The notes beneath the pieces are model-generated. The model made no database searches. It saw only the letters and a program-made list of their open reading frames with translations, and was not told the origin of the DNA. Shown piece after piece: positions 14,621-16,024 of a stretch of DNA of 16,024 nt; the first letter of the stretch is position 1, and every line of letters starts with the position of its first letter. Origin of the DNA: Thermoplasmata archaeon (GTDB lineage: Archaea; Thermoplasmatota; E2; DHVEG-1; B18-G2); assembly GCA_021161685.1 (NCBI GenBank), contig JAGHAD010000005.1:1-16024 (forward strand), in the 5' to 3' direction. The position numbers and the translations under genes were made by a program.

Positions 14621-16024
14621 CTTGGCAACCGTGGCTACCTTATCTCCCTTGCTTAATTTCATTATCCTAACGCCAACCGTGTTCCTTCCCTGCCTCCTTA
14701 TATCCTTAACGGGTATCCTCGCTACCATACCTCCTTCGCTTGTGAGGAGAATCTCATCGTTTTCATCAACCTCTCTAACAAATATGACCTTTCCATTCCT
14801 CTCGTTTGTGATGATGGTCTTAACCCCTTTACTGCCTCTATGGGTCTTTCTGTAAGAACTTAGGGGGGATCTCTTTCCATAGCCATTCTCTGTTATGGTA
14901 AGAAGATCCTTTTCTCCCTCAACCAGACAAAGTGAAACAACCCTATCTCCTTCGTTGAGTGATATGCCCTGAACGCCCCTCGCATTTCTCAACATCGGTC
15001 TAACCTCATTTTCCTCAAATCTGCAGGCTTGTCCATCAGATGTTGCGATGACCACTTCCTTCCTTCCGTTCGATAACTTTGCACTCACCAGTTCATCGTC
15101 CTTATCCAATTTTATGGCTCTGATTCCGTTTGCCCTTATGTTCATGAATTCTAGCAGAGGAGTTTTTTTGATAAAGCCTTTCTTTGTAACAAGGATGAGG
15201 AAATGTTTTTCATCAAATTCGCTTACCGGTATAGCAACCTGTATCTTTTCTCCTTTGTTCATCTTTGGAATGAGATTCACAATGGCTCTTCCCCTAGACT
15301 GCCTGCTTCCTTCGGGTATCTTATATGCTTTAGTGCAGTATACCTTCCCAGTATTGGTGAAGAAAAGAACAAAATCATGGGTTGTGGCAATAAAGGAATC
15401 AATGACCGCATCTCCCTCTTTCATACCAATACCAACTAAACCTTTTCCTCCTCGATGATGGGTTTTATAAGCACCTATTGGAATCCTCTTGACATAACCA
15501 TCCCTAGTTATGGTTATCACTACTCTCTTCCTTGGTATAAGGTCTTCCACCTTAATTAGAGCGCTTTCTTCCTCAATCAAAGTCCTTCTTTTATCACCAA
15601 ACTCCCTTTTTATCTCCAGAAGCTCTTTCTTAATCTCTTCTAATATCCTTTCCTTACTTCCAAGTATCTCTTCAAGCTCTTTTATTTTCCTTGTTGTTTC
15701 TTCGTGTTCCCTTTTCACTTTCTCGATTTCCAGCCCGGTTAATCTTTGCAACCTCATGTCAAGTATAGACTTTGCTTGTAATTCAGTTAAGGAGAACTTT
15801 TCCATCAAGGCTTTTTTTGCCTCTTCTACATCCCTGCTTTTCCTTATAGTTTCTATAACATCATCTATCCTTTTCAGCGCAATCAGCAATCCATCCAAAA
15901 TATGCAACCTTTCCTTTGCCTTCCTTAACTCGTATTCCGCCCTTCTTGTTACGATCTCTATCCTATGATCTACAAAATGTTTTATCATGTCTTTTAATGA
16001 AAGTATCTTTGGCTCTCCATCCAC
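14612..16024 (-). CDS. gyrA: DNA gyrase subunit A, C-terminal part (5' end outside window)
   Basis: The 470 visible residues are open at the right edge, so the Tyr catalytic region and the start are missing. They begin at the end of the breakage-reunion domain: FVDHRIEIVTRRAEYELRKA, the coiled-coil C-gate arm with LQAKSILDMRLQRLTGLE (83-100), then LIEEESALIKVEDLI. A six-bladed DNA-wrapping pinwheel follows from about 165. The GyrA box, normally QRRGGKG, is HHRGGKG (189-195), followed by related turns SRQSRGRA, ANGIRAIKL, RNARGVQGI, THRGSKGVK and RQGRNTVGV. A GyrA box separates GyrA from ParC. Gyrase introduces negative supercoils, and archaeal copies are held to derive from bacteria. No acidic C-terminal tail. 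gyrB is not in view. Its stop overlaps rdgB. Confidence 0.95.
   Translation of the reverse strand: MDGEPKILSLKDMIKHFVDHRIEIVTRRAEYELRKAKERLHILDGLLIALKRIDDVIETIRKSRDVEEAKKALMEKFSLTELQAKSILDMRLQRLTGLEIEKVKREHEETTRKIKELEEILGSKERILEEIKKELLEIKREFGDKRRTLIEEESALIKVEDLIPRKRVVITITRDGYVKRIPIGAYKTHHRGGKGLVGIGMKEGDAVIDSFIATTHDFVLFFTNTGKVYCTKAYKIPEGSRQSRGRAIVNLIPKMNKGEKIQVAIPVSEFDEKHFLILVTKKGFIKKTPLLEFMNIRANGIRAIKLDKDDELVSAKLSNGRKEVVIATSDGQACRFEENEVRPMLRNARGVQGISLNEGDRVVSLCLVEGEKDLLTITENGYGKRSPLSSYRKTHRGSKGVKTIITNERNGKVIFVREVDENDEILLTSEGGMVARIPVKDIRRQGRNTVGVRIMKLSKGDKVATVAKLS

Noticed and set aside
15048..15968. Plus-strand ORFs of 136 and 152 codons within the gyrA region
   Set aside because: Antisense of the GyrA coiled-coil and pinwheel domains; Ser/Phe/Leu-rich shadow composition.

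Overview
This window is archaeal chromosome. It encodes transcription factor B, fibrillarin, Alba, ribosomal proteins eL15 and eS1 (S3Ae), the KEOPS subunits Kae1 and Bud32, and a polyprenyl diphosphate synthase. It also has TATA-type promoters placed about 25 nt before start codons. A bacterial-type DNA gyrase A subunit points to a euryarchaeal lineage that acquired gyrase. The A+T-rich, AGA/AGG- and ATA-rich codon use would suit a thermophile, but I cannot name the genus.

Layout, left to right. (1) eL15 (minus, cut by the window edge) diverges from a radical SAM/TRAM protein (plus), which is followed by a 112-residue protein of unknown function. (2) A minus-strand cluster converges on that pair: a 45-residue Cys-rich small protein, a COG1031-type radical SAM/HhH enzyme and a DJ-1/PfpI protein. 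(3) Divergently, TFB is fused by a 1-nt overlap to the rRNA 2'-O-methyltransferase FtsJ/RlmE. Next come a polyprenyl diphosphate synthase and a small membrane protein that looks like a degenerate UbiA prenyltransferase. (4) A minus-strand block holds alba, a secreted TasA/camelysin-like protein, and fibrillarin overlapping a small multidrug-export-family membrane protein. The alba and tasA-like genes each end in a hairpin with the same 9-bp stem and a U-rich tail. (5) A plus-strand M20 dipeptidase (PepD-like) precedes a tight operon eS1-Kae1-Bud32-RdgB. (6) The operon converges on the 3' two-thirds or so of gyrA, which enters from the right edge.

Most of the content is informational: translation, tRNA t6A synthesis, rRNA modification, transcription initiation, chromatin and nucleotide-pool cleaning. 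The least explained parts are the twin hairpins around the TasA-like gene, the overlooked Cys-rich mini-protein upstream of the COG1031 enzyme, the pairing of a shortened prenyl synthase with a UbiA-like membrane protein, and the orphan 112-residue protein. I found no tRNA, rRNA, CRISPR array, transposon or integrase. No stretch of 300 bases or more lacks a gene.
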